A DNA stretch of 64,000 nucleotides from Carettochelys insculpta (taxonomy: Eukaryota; Chordata; Testudines; Carettochelyidae): assembly GCF_033958435.1 (NCBI RefSeq), contig NC_134160.1:17781001-17845000 (forward strand), written 5' to 3'. The notes under the pieces are model-generated. The model did not search any database and was not told the DNA's origin. It was given only the letters and a program-made list of their open reading frames with translations. Positions 44,655-55,890 of the stretch are shown here, one piece after another (the first letter of the stretch is position 1; each line of letters begins with the position of its first letter). The position numbers and the translations under genes were made by a program.

Positions 44655-44895
44655 AGGGTTAATGCGCTGTGTGCTGCGTGAGCTCTGATGAGCCGCTGCT
44701 TGACACGCCGTGCTGGAATAATGAAACGTAATCCCCATTAATCGGGCCTCCCACTGTTTGATCGCGTCTGCTCCAGTGGCCCCATTGAAGATTTCACTTC
44801 TCTTTTAACAGGCAGAATAACAGAAGGTGACATTAAGCCTTTTACATGCGGCAATTGATTGTAAAATATTGGGGCACGCCAGACAGGCTCGGGAA
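44655..44895. promoter_or_regulatory. AT-rich unique block, candidate conserved enhancer-like element
   Basis: Dense in homeodomain- and forkhead-type cores: GCTGGAATAATGAAACG, CCCCATTAATCGGGCC, GGCAATTGATTGTAAAATA. It is bracketed by GC-rich sequence and matches no repeat I know. Among the AT-rich blocks here it looks most like a vertebrate conserved non-coding element. Conservation is not tested. Confidence 0.35.
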
Positions 44896-45028
44896 TGTTA
44901 AATAAGCCGGGCAGGGCTGGGAATCAGAGCCGTGCCGCAGAGAGCAGGCGGAGGCAGGCGGGGAGCCTGGCGTGGGCAAAGGCAGCTCCGCTTTGATGCT
45001 TAATCACTGGTTAGGGCACAAAGGACTC

Positions 45029-45422
45029 GGCCTGGAGGGAACGAACCTCCGTCTGGGCCGCGGGGCACCGGAGAGCTGGGCTGCTCATCCCCGGCCTGGA
45101 GGGAACGAACCTCCGTCTGGGCCGTGGGGCACCCGGGAGCCGGGCTGCTCATCCCTGGCCTGGAGGGAACGAACCTCCGTCTGGGCTGCGGGGCACCCGG
45201 GAGCCGGGCTGCTCATCCCTGGCCTGGAGGGAACGAACCTCAGTCTGGGCCACGGGGGGCTGGGGAGCCGGGCTGCTTGTCCCCGGCCCGGAGGGAACAA
45301 ACCTCCGTCTGGGCCGCGGGGCACCGGGGAGCTGGGCTGTTCGTCCCCGGCATGGAGGGAACGAACTTCCGTCTGGGCCGCAGGGGGCCAGGGGTCCAGG
45401 CTGATCGTCCCCTTACGGATAG
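45029..45422. repeat. 64-bp tandem repeat, about 6.2 copies
   Basis: GGCCTGGAGGGAACGAACCT begins at 45029, 45093, 45157 and 45221, with variants at 45285 and 45349, exactly 64 bp apart each time. Each unit also carries CCGTCTGGGCCGCGGGGC and GGGCTGCTCATCCC. The open frame across it is not evidence of coding. Confidence 0.96.
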
Positions 45423-47394
45423 TTCAGGCAGAGAATGTCGCCAGAGTCCTGCACATACCCCCCACCCCCGACGGCCGTCTAGCAGTTGGGCTGACAGGCC
45501 AGGGGCTGGGAACAACCCCTTAGATGGTACCTGTGCTGGCACCTGTATTTCTGTTCTGCCTTTAACGAGAGGAACGCCTCCCCAGCACCCCAGTGCTCTG
45601 CCACCTCCGTGGGAGGAAGGCAGCTCACTTAGCGTTGAAAGGCAGCCACCTCTGGGGTGGGAGGTGGTAGCAGAGTCACCCTGCTCAGCAGCTGGGGTGA
45701 ACTCCCCTCCCCAGCCTTGCGACAGCTGAATTAGGCCAGCTGGGCCCAGCAGCCCAGGAAGCCTCAGAGAGTTGGGCGAGGAGGGGGCCACTGGCAGGCA
45801 ACAGAGCAGGGTGAGGAGCAGCAATCGCTCTCTGAGAGGGAAGGCCGGGCCACTGCTCGGAAGGCAGGATCAGGTCCCTAACCACCCCGCGTCAGTCAGC
45901 CCTGGGAGGGTGGGGCTCCAGTAAAGGGGTATTCTGAGTTCCTAGCTCCCCTCTGGGTGCCCCGGGGCTCCTGCGTAGGCACTCGAAACTGGAAAGGTTC
46001 TCGTCCCCCCATGTCTCCTGGGGCTGGGAGATGTTACCAGGCTCACACCACCTCTTTCCCTTCCCCAGAGGTCCTGCCAGGGGGTTCCCCAGCCTCTGCT
46101 CCTCTGCTTTGTGCCACACGTGGGGCAAGTCAAGGTGGGGAGCAGAATGGGCTCTGGGAGCCTGCCCCACAGCTTTGTCCCAGAGCAGAGCCCCGCCCCA
46201 GGCTGTCCTCTCAGTGACAGCTACCGGGGTGGGGGGACACAGATCCAGAGGGAGACCCGGGAGCTGTCGGCCTCCCAGGCCATTGTCTCAGGTTGCCAGT
46301 CGTTCTCAGTGGGTGCCCAGGGGCTGCCGGCACTCGCCGGCCTCGGCTGCTTGTTCTCCCCAAAAGACTGGGCCTTGGCTCTCCGCCGGGCCCCTCTGCG
46401 CCGCCTCGCAAGGGGCTGCACGCCGGGGCTGGCGTTTCCGCAGCAAGGCGCATCGCTGCCTGCGTACTGCAGAGGTCTGCGCGTGTGTCCCCAGCTCCTT
46501 GTCATGTGCCGTGTGGGCCCCTTCAACAGCGCGGCCTCGGAGCTGTGACCAGCACTGGGAGGTTACTGCTCCCTGCCCCACGTGGGGGGGTTCTGCCACC
46601 CAGGGACAGAGGAGCAGAGAGACAGACACGGCCTTGGCAGCATGCGAGGCCCCATGCACCAGCAGGTCTCTTTCCCATGGGCAGCCAAGTCCTCTGGGAC
46701 TCCACCAAGGCAGCCTTTGGTCCTGATCCCTCCGGGGGCCCAGCCGCATGCCCCCAGGCAGGAGGGCTCTTGGCGTTTGTGCTGAGGATCTTGGTTGATG
46801 CAGTAGGAATCAGGGGGCCTGCACTGGCAGCAGGAAGCCCCGGCTGAGTGGGTGAGTGTGCCAGGGGTAGGCCTCCCTTAACCTGCTCTGTGTGTTGCCC
46901 AGAGCCCAGCACAGCACAGGCTGGGACCAGAAGTGCCGGGGAGATGGTTCCTGGCAGGTGCAGAAAGCAGGGCAGAGGGGGCCGCGCTGGTGAATGAGCT
47001 GAGCCGGGACAGGTCAGCGGCTATCGGAGGAGTGAGCCAGCCTGCGTGGCTAGCTGGACCCCCTCTGCACCCGCTGTGGGCAGCCGGCCAGCAATGGCGA
47101 GGGCCTGGCCATGCACGAGAACACCTGGGCGGGAGCACATGGCTTGTCCTGGGGGGCTGGGGCCTGTTCTGGTGGAAGTCCCAGAACTGAAACAGCTGGT
47201 GCAGCAGCAACATCCCCCGTTGGGGAGGTGCAGTGACCGCTGGGCTGAGGAGGACCTGGCCCCTGGCCCCTCAGCTTTCCACGAAGCAGCAGAGGAACGT
47301 CCCAGCCCGTTGGGCCAAAGGGCAGAGGCCCTCCCGGGGAGGAAAGCTGGGGCAGCAGTTGGGTGCTGGGCTGACACACGACACCCTCCTCTGC
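45423..47394. other. No gene recognised
   Basis: GC-rich unique sequence. Several 100-230-codon frames on both strands overlap. None carries a motif or codon pattern I can defend. Confidence 0.45.
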
Positions 47395-47465
47395 CCCAGA
47401 AGCCTGTGTGACCCAGGGCAAGGGCCTCAGGGCCCCTCTGTGAAATGGGGAGTGGCACTGCGCTG
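47395..47465 (+). mobile_element. Short MIR-like remnant
   Basis: TGTGTGACCCAGGGCAAGGG followed by CCTCTGTGAAATGGGGAGTG is the central part of forward MIR. Short, so could be coincidental. Confidence 0.45.
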
Positions 47466-49610
47466 CCTGCCTGGGCCTGAGAGGAGCACAAGGGCTGCCA
47501 TCTCGGGGGCTGCCCAAGCATCTTGGAACCTGGGCGGAGGCTGGATGGGGCAGTAAGGGCCACCTGGTCCAGCTCTACCAGGGCCAGCAGAGTGGGTGGG
47601 ATGCTGCAGTCGAGGAGACCTTTCCCTTCCAGAGAACATCAGGGCGTGGCCCCCAGTCCTCAGCTGGTGCCCATCCTTTGATCAGCCAGCAGGAAAAGGC
47701 CGAGGTCTGGGACTCCTGGGGGTCCCCTGTACTCTCTGGATGCTGGGACTGCCCTTGTGGCTCCTTGGTTCTGCCCTTGCCACCTGGGCAGGGACCCCCT
47801 GCACATCCTCCCCGCCCACGGGCTGCTGCCACCCTGCTCCAGACCCGGGGGCTCTCCAGTCACAGATGCCCTTCAAGCAGAGGCTCTCCCCTCCCTGCAA
47901 ACAGGGACTCTGAGCCAGCCAAGGGCCAATCCTGCAAGCCACCTGTGTCGGACGGACCCTTGCCCCAGGGGTGCTGCCGCTGCCATCCAGGGAAATGCTG
48001 GGATTCCTGTCTTAAAACATCCCACATCCAGCAGCAACACCCCCGGTGACAGGGCACACCGCAGGAAGATGGAGCAGGGAAGACAGGGGGGGCAGAGGGG
48101 CTAAGTGAGCTCCCAGAGTGGGCAGTGACGGCTCAGAAGGGGCGGAGGTGGGTGTTTGCTCCCAGCTGCCACAATTGTCCTGCACTCTAGTGCTCACCCT
48201 GCAAGCTGCCAGGAAATCCCCCAGAATGCAGTGCAGTCAGCGGGGCTCCAAAGGACCCTGGGGGCCCTGCCCACAGCGCACTGCATTTAATTCAGTGCAG
48301 TGCACAGCGCAGGGCCACCAGGACACGAGCTTTGCAATGCAGCGGTGCCTAAGCTGGTTTGGCTGCTTTAAGCGGGTTAGCTAAGCTAACACCAGCATAA
48401 GCTGGGGCTAAATGCACCGCAGAGCGTCCTCGCCCACGGCCGAGGAGGTCAGCACAGCACCTTCAGGGTTTGCCCACGCCCAAGGCTTCGGTACACCACA
48501 GTCCAGGCTGCGGGGACACTCTCATGTCCAGAAGTTTAGGTCCGTTGGGAACTGGGTGAAGCTGGACCGAACGGTGTCCACACAAGGGGCTGTATGCACG
48601 CCTGTCGTGTGGAGACAGGGCCTTTCACCCTATTGGCACCACAGGCAGGAGGGACTGGAGCTGCCGCTCCGTCTGCTGGGGTGGTCTGTTTCAGAAGGGA
48701 ACAAGGTAATGTTTAATAAGTCCCCAACACTCTGGTGGAGATGGAGCCAACATGTCTGTATCCAACATGGTGCATTAATTCGCCACTTTGCAGAAGCTGT
48801 CAGGGATGTTCTGTGATTGCCGGTAACACACTGGGGTCAGAGATCAGCTGCCTGCGTCCACATTGTGTCCAGTCCCAGGGAGCCTTTTCTCTCGGCTTCC
48901 GGCAGCACGTGCCTCTTACCTTGCCAAGAGTCCTGGTTCTTCCCTTGTCAGGCTCACAAGGCACTGCTGACCCTGACACCCAAAGCCAACAGTGCAATGG
49001 GGAGTGCAGCAGCTCAGGGCTTGGCTTGGAAATCTCGCCCCTGTGTCCATGTGCCCCTCCGCTTGGTTTGCAAAGTTCAGCAGGAGGACTGGCACTCGTG
49101 GCGGACCGAAACCTAGGACAATGCATGTGCCAGGTGGCTGCCAGGCCCAAGCAGCAAAGCCTGAGAGACATGTACACCAGAACATTCTCCAGGCTGAAAC
49201 CTGTTGCTGCCACTCACAGGGAGGGGTCAAGCCCCGAGCTATGGACCCCGTAGGGAAAACCTTTGCACAATAGACTGGTGTCATTGAGGCAATTTGCCCT
49301 CCTCGGAAGATGCGGCTGCTGGCCAGGAAACTACTGTACTGGATGCAAGAAACAGTTGCTCATTGCGGTCAGGAGAATTTATTCATATTCACAAATGTGA
49401 AGTCCCTGACGAGGACGTCAAGGACTTCAGCTCTGGATTTCACAGCCCAGGGAAGTGTGTTAAGTGTCTTAAAGTAGTTGTCAGCGATGCTGTGTCATTA
49501 ACGAGGATAATCCTCGTCCTCGTCTCGCACTTTTCCTCTGAACATCTCAAAGTGTTCTGCAAAGGCAGGGAGGGCCAGAAATCTCACGTCCCTTGGGAGC
49601 CCCTGGCTGA
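47466..49610. other. No gene recognised
   Basis: Unique sequence. 48230-48560 has short self-similar phrases (AGTGCAGTGCACAGCGCAGG, TAGCTAAGCTAACACC) that may belong to an old DNA transposon I cannot name. No exon is recognised. Confidence 0.4.
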
Positions 49611-49615
49611 ACTTG

Positions 49616-50017
49616 TGTGATTGGGGTTCTGGGGTCCCCCAAGCTCTGCACCCTGTCCGCAGGCAGGAGTGACTCTCACTCAGCAGGAAAACAGCAGGTT
49701 TATTAGCCGACAGGCCACAGCATCATACAGAGGAGTCAGTACAGCCGGCAGAGACAGCCAGTCCCATCCATGTTGGGGAGAGGAGGCCCCGAGGGGCCCT
49801 CAGAGCTGGGGCCTGGCCCCCTCCTTTGTCTCTCTCTCTCTCCCAGCCCAGACTAACTGCTTCTAACTCCCAGTTCCAATTCAAACCCCTCAGGCTCCAC
49901 CTCCTCCTTTGTCTGCCGTACAAAGGTGTTACCTGGTCGTCAGGGTTACCCTCAGCAGGAGCCCCACACCCTCTGTGAGCCACACACACACACAGAGGTA
50001 TCCCCCACTCCATCACA
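49616..50017 (-). repeat. 3' LTR of the young element
   Basis: Starts TGTGATTGG and ends CCATCACA. The inverted polyadenylation signal TTTATT at 49699-49704 gives the orientation. It carries an extra T near its left end relative to the partner LTR and T instead of C in CTGCTTCTAACTCC. Confidence 0.95.
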
Positions 50018-50034
50018 TCTCTCCCCCCTTCCAG
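50018..50034 (-). promoter_or_regulatory. Polypurine tract
   Basis: The minus strand carries GGAAGGGGGGAGAGA immediately before the 3' LTR, the position and composition expected of the plus-strand primer. Confidence 0.8.
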
Positions 50035-50090
50035 ACCGAACTGAGCAGGGTCACTCAGCCAGTGACCTGGGGAAGTTCGGGGCCCTCCCC

Positions 50091-50243
50091 TCATGATCGG
50101 GCATCGGCTGTACCCTCAGTGCTCCCCTTGATGTGCACCACCTCCATGTCATAATGCTGCTGGAGGAGGCTCCAGCTCAGGAGCTTGGTATTGGCCCTTT
50201 TCATGTGATCCAGCCAGACAAGTCCCTTTAGTTCCCTTGGGTT
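50091..50243 (-). pseudogene. RNase H C-terminal remnant of Gypsy-type pol
   Basis: The last third of a 115-codon frame (opening at 50438) reads WLDHMKRANTKLL, then WSLLQQHYDMEVVHIKGS, the conserved end of the RT-linked RNase H in Ty3/Gypsy polyproteins. The catalytic upstream part and integrase are absent. This identifies the superfamily and shows that most of pol was deleted. Confidence 0.7.
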
Positions 50244-51237
50244 GGTTGGTCTCCCTGCTTCTATCTCTGGTCCATCAGCCACGTTCTCAAGTCGGGCAGG
50301 CAGAGCCCATACAGCTGCTCCGGCCAATGTTTGGAATTCAGTTACAGTCCAGTAAAAGAAGGTACAAATGCTTCCACCCTTGGCATTTAGCCAGACCACC
50401 AGAATGGCTGTGTGCCTCAGTTTCTCCTTCCATGCCACACAATAGGTTTGGAATGTTCCTCCTCATGTGAGAGGTTGCAAGACTAGTTACAGGGAACAAT
50501 GGTGACATTTCAGAGTTACAAACTCCTTCAACATACAACTCATGCTTCTACATCAATGTCATCATCTTAAATGGCTCTTTCCAAACATTCAGTACATGGT
50601 ACAATTCTACAGCTTTTGGTAGCAGCACCCCTTGGTTACAGCAGTCAGCGTGAGTAACAGAACAAACCCATTGCAACTGTACATTTACGTTGCTCTTTGG
50701 TAGACCACAACCTTTGTGCAACATCCTTGAGAATCTGGTATTTTGGGGATAAATGGCTGAGGCCTTTTTTAGCACCATTAAGTTCTAATCTTCTCCCTTG
50801 CCCCCTGGGGTGGAAATCTGATCTCTCTGGCTGTGCCCTCCCTTCTAACAAGAGCTGGGCCATTGATGATCTCAGGGAGATGGCCCCCTCCCAGCCAGCC
50901 TGGAAATTTGCAAACCAAACTGGTTTCTAAAAGTTGTTTTGTGAGTCCCAGACGCAGAATCCACATGGAGGAATCCCTATTTATCCCTTATCGGCCCACC
51001 AGGCCCAAAGCTCCTTTGTCCTTCCACCTCCAACTACTGCCTCCCCATGGAATCAGAAGTCGAATCCAGTATGAGAATATAAGTGTTTCCACCATCTGGA
51101 GATGGGGAATTGCTGGCCCTCTCCTGCATCCTACAGAGACTGACTGTGCAGCTGTTTTACTTGGTTCTCACAGGGCTGCTCACACTATCTGATAGTTTTC
51201 ACTTTACTTGCATCAACTTCCAATTCCTGAGAAACCT

Positions 51238-52302
51238 TTACCCTGCCTGCTTTGGACCCTTCCAGAGCACAGCCAGTGGTTTCACACTCAGGCAGGTCCT
51301 GGCCATCACGAGCTGAAACAAACTTCTCCCCAGGCAAAGGGCTGCTCCGGCTCTCACAGACAAGCACCTTTCCTGTTCACTCTCCTCCACCTCACTTCCA
51401 TTTTCTGCAGTCCCCACAGATGGGTCAGGAAAAGTTTCAGGGAAATTCTCTTCCTCAAGAGCTCCCCCAAACAATAACTCACCCCTGTCTGCCTCCACAG
51501 GGGCACTGTTCCCTTGAGCCACAACCAGCTCCTGGGTTTCACCTAAACCCAGGATCACTTCTGGCCCATCAGGCAGATTCCCACGTAATCCGCCTCCAGG
51601 CAGACAGCCAGTACCACTGGACAGAAGGTCAGGGTCCCTTTCCTCCCTTCTGCTACCAGCTCCTTTATCTTCATCGCTCAGCATAACTCCATTGCCCGTC
51701 TGTTCTTGTGTCCTGGCGAGAGGATGACTCTGGTAGGACAGAGTCCTCTCACCCCCTTCCAGTAACACCTCAGCATCAGGCAAAGAACAAGTACCAGAAT
51801 CGTCTGGTCTCTGGGATTCCCTGATGATACTAACTGGATTAGACCAAGTTAAAGCATTATCCCCCCTGAGAGACACAGAGGCAGGCCCACTTCCCATCTG
51901 GGCTTCAGCTGCCCTCAGATCCAGCTCTGGGATCTTGGCTCCATCTCGAGCCCCCACAGGCTCAGGCAAAGGATTCACTTCCCCAGAAGCAGAAGCACTT
52001 TTCTTGCACCAAGGACCAGTGTCCTTAGCAGGGACACCACTGCCCATCCCAGAGCCATTCCCTCTGCTCCAGCCCCCATGGCTGGATTCAGAGACACACC
52101 TGGAATGCTCTTTCCTGGTTGTTCCTTCTCCAGCCACGCCAGGCTGGGGAATCTTCCTCAGACAATGGGCTAGTTTCCTCATTGGCACCTTTTCCAAATG
52201 CAGGCTCTGCTCTCTTCCCAGGCTGCTGCTGCTGTTCAACACAGACAGACAATGGGAGACACTCTCTCCTTTGTCCCAGCCCCCCGGCTGGTCTCCACAC
52301 AC
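51238..52302 (-). pseudogene. Open frame in LTR element, likely linker between gag/protease and RT
   Basis: 354 codons, opening at a GTG and rich in Glu, Gly, Pro and Ser (for example GGERTLSYQSHPLARTQEQ). No nucleocapsid CCHC, protease DSG or RT YXDD motif is visible. In related turtle Gypsy elements an acidic low-complexity stretch separates protease from RT, which is the best guess. It ends in residues unrelated to pol, so the following region is broken. Confidence 0.4.
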
Positions 52303-53163
52303 ACACAGAAGGTGGAGCAGCTTCTCTCACAGACAACTTGCCATTCCCAGTGGATCAGCTGCTTTCCTGCACAGACACACAGGCACCTTCCTCGGCCCAG
52401 GCCTGGAAAACACGTCGCAGGTCTGTCTTGGCCACTAGTAGATGATGGGTTGGAATCGCTCCTTCCCTCCTTGAGCTGTGGCAGGCCACTCGGTTCAGAG
52501 CTCCATGCAGTCCAGGGTTCCCTGCCCCGATCTGGGCTCACCTCTGCAGGATTTTCCTTAACCCTCAGCTCTGCCACTGCACATCCACGCTGCCTTGTCC
52601 AGCTTCTTTAATCTCGATTCGGTTTCCAGGTACTGCCACTTCACAGCGGAGTTGCTGAGCGTGGTTGCAGGCTGTCAGGCTGATGCCCTCTGCACCCCAC
52701 GATTTCTGGAAGAATCCCTTCAGTGTGCCAGGCTCCTTGCGGGTCACAAGCTCCCTGGGGGTTAGGCCGTAGGCCCCTCTGCCCTCTGGGACCGACTCCA
52801 ACAGACTCTCAGAGGAACCCCTTCTTCAGTGTGACACCCGCTGTCAGGGACCATGAGCACCCTGTCTTGGGAAGAACTCATTCAGCGTCAGCCTCCTCAG
52901 GGGTCACTTGTTCCTGGGGCTTGGGCTCTCGGCCCCTCCACCTTCTGGGACCAACTCCAACAGATTCCCAGGAGTAACCCCTCCTTGGGTGTGACACCCC
53001 CTCTCGAGGACCACAACCGCAGTTGCTTGGGTTTGGCCGCAGGCCCCTCCGCCTTGGGGAACTGCACCTCACTGCCCTTCAGCACACCTGGGTCTCGCAG
53101 GCCCCACTTCTTCCGGGGCCCCAGTCACTTACTTCTGGATGCTCCATCCTCGGGGTGCAGAAC

Positions 53164-53181
53164 ATCCCACTTCTGACACCA
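53164..53181 (-). promoter_or_regulatory. Primer-binding site, tRNA-Leu type
   Basis: The minus strand reads TGGTGTCAGAAGTGGGAT one base inside the 5' LTR. This is complementary to the CCA-terminated 3' end of vertebrate tRNA-Leu. It primes minus-strand DNA synthesis in LTR elements. Confidence 0.85.
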
Positions 53182-53182
53182 G

Positions 53183-53583
53183 TGTGATGGGGTTCTGGGG
53201 TCCCCCAAGCTCTGCACCCTGTCCGCAGGCAGGAGTGACTCTCACTCAGCAGGAAAACAGCAGGTTTATTAGCCGACAGGCCACAGCATCATACAGAGGA
53301 GTCAGTACAGCCGGCAGAGACAGCCAGTCCCATCCATGTTGGGGAGAGGAGGCCCCGAGGGGCCCTCAGAGCTGGGGCCTGGCCCCCTCCTTTGTCTCTC
53401 TCTCTCTCCCAGCCCAGACTAACTGCTTCCAACTCCCAGTTCCAATTCAAACCCCTCAGGCTCCACCTCCTCCTTTGTCTGCCGTACAAAGGTGTTACCT
53501 GGTCGTCAGGGTTACCCTCAGCAGGAGCCCCACACCCTCTGTGAGCCACACACACACACAGAGGTATCCCCCACTCCATCACA
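53183..53583 (-). repeat. 5' LTR of the young element
   Basis: 401 bp from TGTGATGG to CCATCACA, identical to the partner except for two differences. On the minus strand it is followed directly by the primer-binding site, fixing it as the 5' LTR. Confidence 0.95.
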
Positions 53584-53588
53584 ACTTG

Positions 53589-54734
53589 ACAAGCCTGCGT
53601 TTGCTCAAGCTCCGTGTGAGAAGAACAAGCCGAGCAGGGCTGGAGTCTGGAGAAACTGGACCCTGACCAGCCAACAGAGATGCTAGGGGAGGAGGCAAAC
53701 ATCCCCATGAGAAGCCACCTAGGGCACACGCTGACCTCACTCACCCAGCGCTATGGGTACATGTGGTGTCACCCGTCTGGAGGCCAGACACAGCCCAGCT
53801 GAATGAGCACTGCTAGGCTTGTCTCACCCTGAGGCTCGGATACTGGGCAGTGAATTGAACTGGTCCCTGGGCCACAGCCCAGCAAGGTGGGTCGGGTCGG
53901 TTAGGCTGGTCTTGGCTGGGAGCCACTGGCAGCAGACTCCTCCCTCACCCCAGGTGTGCAGTGGCAGGAACAGGCCCCCGGAGTCAGTTGCATCTCACTG
54001 AACGTGTCCAGGGGATGGAGATTCCCGACTTCCTGTGCAGCTGGCCAATGCATGAGCCCAGGAAATGTCGCGCTGTGCAGCTGCGAGTTCAGATCCCCCT
54101 TCCCAGTCCCGGCCCAGGGTGCCGGTCACAGAGAATTAGTCGCCATGTGCTGTCTGAAGCCTTTGCACGCGGGCGCCAGGCTCATGTGGTGGGAGCAGAG
54201 CGTCCCGCCCAGTGGCTGTAACGCTCCCGCCGTGCAATGCCTCCACCACCCATCAGCCGATGGTCCCTGGGCTCTGTGGGGCCCCCAGGTAAAGGCAGTG
54301 GTGGCGGCTGCGGTGGAACTGGCCCGGCGCCCATGGAGGCGGACAGGCAGCAGGAGCCAGCGCTGCCTGGAGAAGGGCCCGTTTCCTTCCAGCCGTAGCG
54401 GGGAGCCATGTGCGCAGAGGGCCGGGGGAACGCCCGGCAGCACCTCTAGCGCGGTGGAGCCGGGGGGGAGCAGCTTTCACCCCACCCCGCCCCGCTGTTT
54501 TCCTCGTTCCATAATGTCCTGGGTCCAGGGCAGAGACAGGGACGGTCTCTGTGGCCCTGGCCATTGTCACACAGTGGCACAAGCTCCCACAGCCGCCCAG
54601 GTGCAGCTCCGCACTGGCCAGGGTGCGCGCCTGAGTAGCCCTGGGGGTAGGGCTGTGTACCCGGCTAGTCTCCCCCTCGCTGGAGCAGATGGAGGGTGGC
54701 AGGGGAGGCGCACTTGGAGGGGACGAGCGCCCAG
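53589..54734. other. No gene recognised
   Basis: GC-rich unique sequence. The 275-codon plus frame (53956-54783) overlaps minus-strand frames and contains no domain. Confidence 0.45.
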
Positions 54735-54832
54735 CCGGTCTGTGGCAGAGCCCAGGTCACAGCTCAGGCCTGCTACCTCTTAGTTCGGCGCCCTACCCGC
54801 TGGGTCACACTGCCTCAAGTGACGCTCACCCA
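54735..54832 (-). mobile_element. MIR SINE remnant
   Basis: TGGCAGAGCCCAGGTCACAG, GGCCTGCTACCTCTTAG and CCGCTGGGTCACACTGCCTC follow the reverse MIR 5' part and tRNA-like head. Confidence 0.65.
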
Positions 54833-55369
54833 GCAGGGGACGGGGAGCTGCTCATCTCTGCAGGGAAGTGGAAAACAGAAACAGCAGCAGCTGCTATTGC
54901 GTGGGAACGTCCCAAGCCCGGGCGAGGGTCCCAGCCGGCCATTTAAATCTGCTGACACCCAAACGAGTGGAGCCAGCCCTGCCATGGGGTAACCCTCACC
55001 TGACTGCCCCCATCATGGCTTCCTCTGCTGCATGTGTCCTGGCCAGGCCTGCACACTGTTTGCTCCGACCCTTACAGCGGCTGGGCTAGAGCAGCCTGTC
55101 CTGGCTCACCGCGTGCCATGTTCCCCTCCCAAGAACTCCAAGCAGGGCTGGGCACAGGGACCCTCGCCGAGACAGCTGACTCCAGCGCCCCAGCCGGTGC
55201 AGTCCCTGCTGCTGAGCTGCGGCCCTGCCTTCATCCATCCCTTACCAACCCTTGCGGTAGCCGGGGTGGTGGGGGCGGGTTCGGAGGAGCCGAGAGCCAC
55301 TGGAGACCTCCCTGGGTGGCTGCGACTTTGTAGCTGAGGATTTGCAGCCTTTCTTCATCCTCGCTCAGC
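54833..55369. other. No gene recognised
   Basis: GC-rich unique sequence with short overlapping frames. Nothing else is seen. Confidence 0.45.
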
Positions 55370-55860
55370 GTGAAGCGCTATCTACAGCAGCTAAGTCGCC
55401 GAGAAAGCCCTCTGCGTTTACAGGGACAGAAGGGGACTTTTATGTGCAATCTGTACAGCTCTCCAGAAAGCACTTACATTTATGATGTTCATGAAATTTA
55501 TCGCCAGTTGGCAAGGCTGCCCGCTCCCCTCCTCTCCGCCAGCCACCATGGCAGCCGCTAATAAGCAAGCCACACATTCAAGTGGCATAAAAGGCATTTC
55601 TACAAGTTCGTCTCCTGCCCAGTCTCACACACCCTAACAAGCAGGCAGGGGCTCTTTGTACCCCGGGAGACAAATCCCTTTCAGAAATGGCCTTTTCACA
55701 AAGCCCACACCTTCCCTCTAATTAAGGTTAAATAGCTCCATGTTTTCTGGCTAATTTCGTTCTTTCCCTTATTCCCCTCTTAACAAGGCAGCCTTTAAAA
55801 AGGCACCACTAATTGGTGTCTGCTTCTCGCATACCAGGCATGCTTTGATAGTCACTTACA
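55370..55860. promoter_or_regulatory. Long AT-richer unique block, candidate conserved non-coding element
   Basis: About 490 bp of lower-GC sequence with ACATTTATGATGTTCATG, GAAATTTATCGCC, CTCTAATTAAGGTTAAATAG, GGCTAATTTCG and CACTAATTGGTG. No repeat family or exon is recognised. HOX/CDX-like TTTATG and repeated TAATT cores suggest a developmental enhancer, but this is inference. Confidence 0.35.
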
Positions 55861-55890
55861 ATGCCTCCCCCGTCCATCAGCCCTGGCCTG
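55837..55890. repeat. 54-bp dispersed duplicate, copy 1
   Basis: GGCATGCTTTGATAGTCAC through CCATCAGCCCTGGCCTG matches 57304-57357 in the same orientation with about seven mismatches. Flanks do not match, so it is a short repeat or a relic of a larger old duplication. Confidence 0.75.

Larger units (their letters stand above)
49616..53583 (-). mobile_element. LTR retrotransposon (Ty3/Gypsy-type), young, internally deleted
   Basis: Two LTRs flank 3165 bp of internal DNA, and ACTTG is duplicated at 49611-49615 and 53584-53588. On the minus strand the order is 5' LTR (53183-53583), primer-binding site, gag/linker-like open frames, a short RNase H remnant, polypurine tract, 3' LTR (49616-50017). 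The LTRs differ by one indel and one substitution in about 401 bp, so the insertion is recent. The internal region is far too short for a full gag-pol, so it needs proteins from relatives. Confidence 0.93.

Noticed and set aside
53956..54783. 275-codon plus-strand frame
   Set aside because: GC-rich chance frame overlapped by minus-strand frames and running into a MIR remnant. No motif is present.
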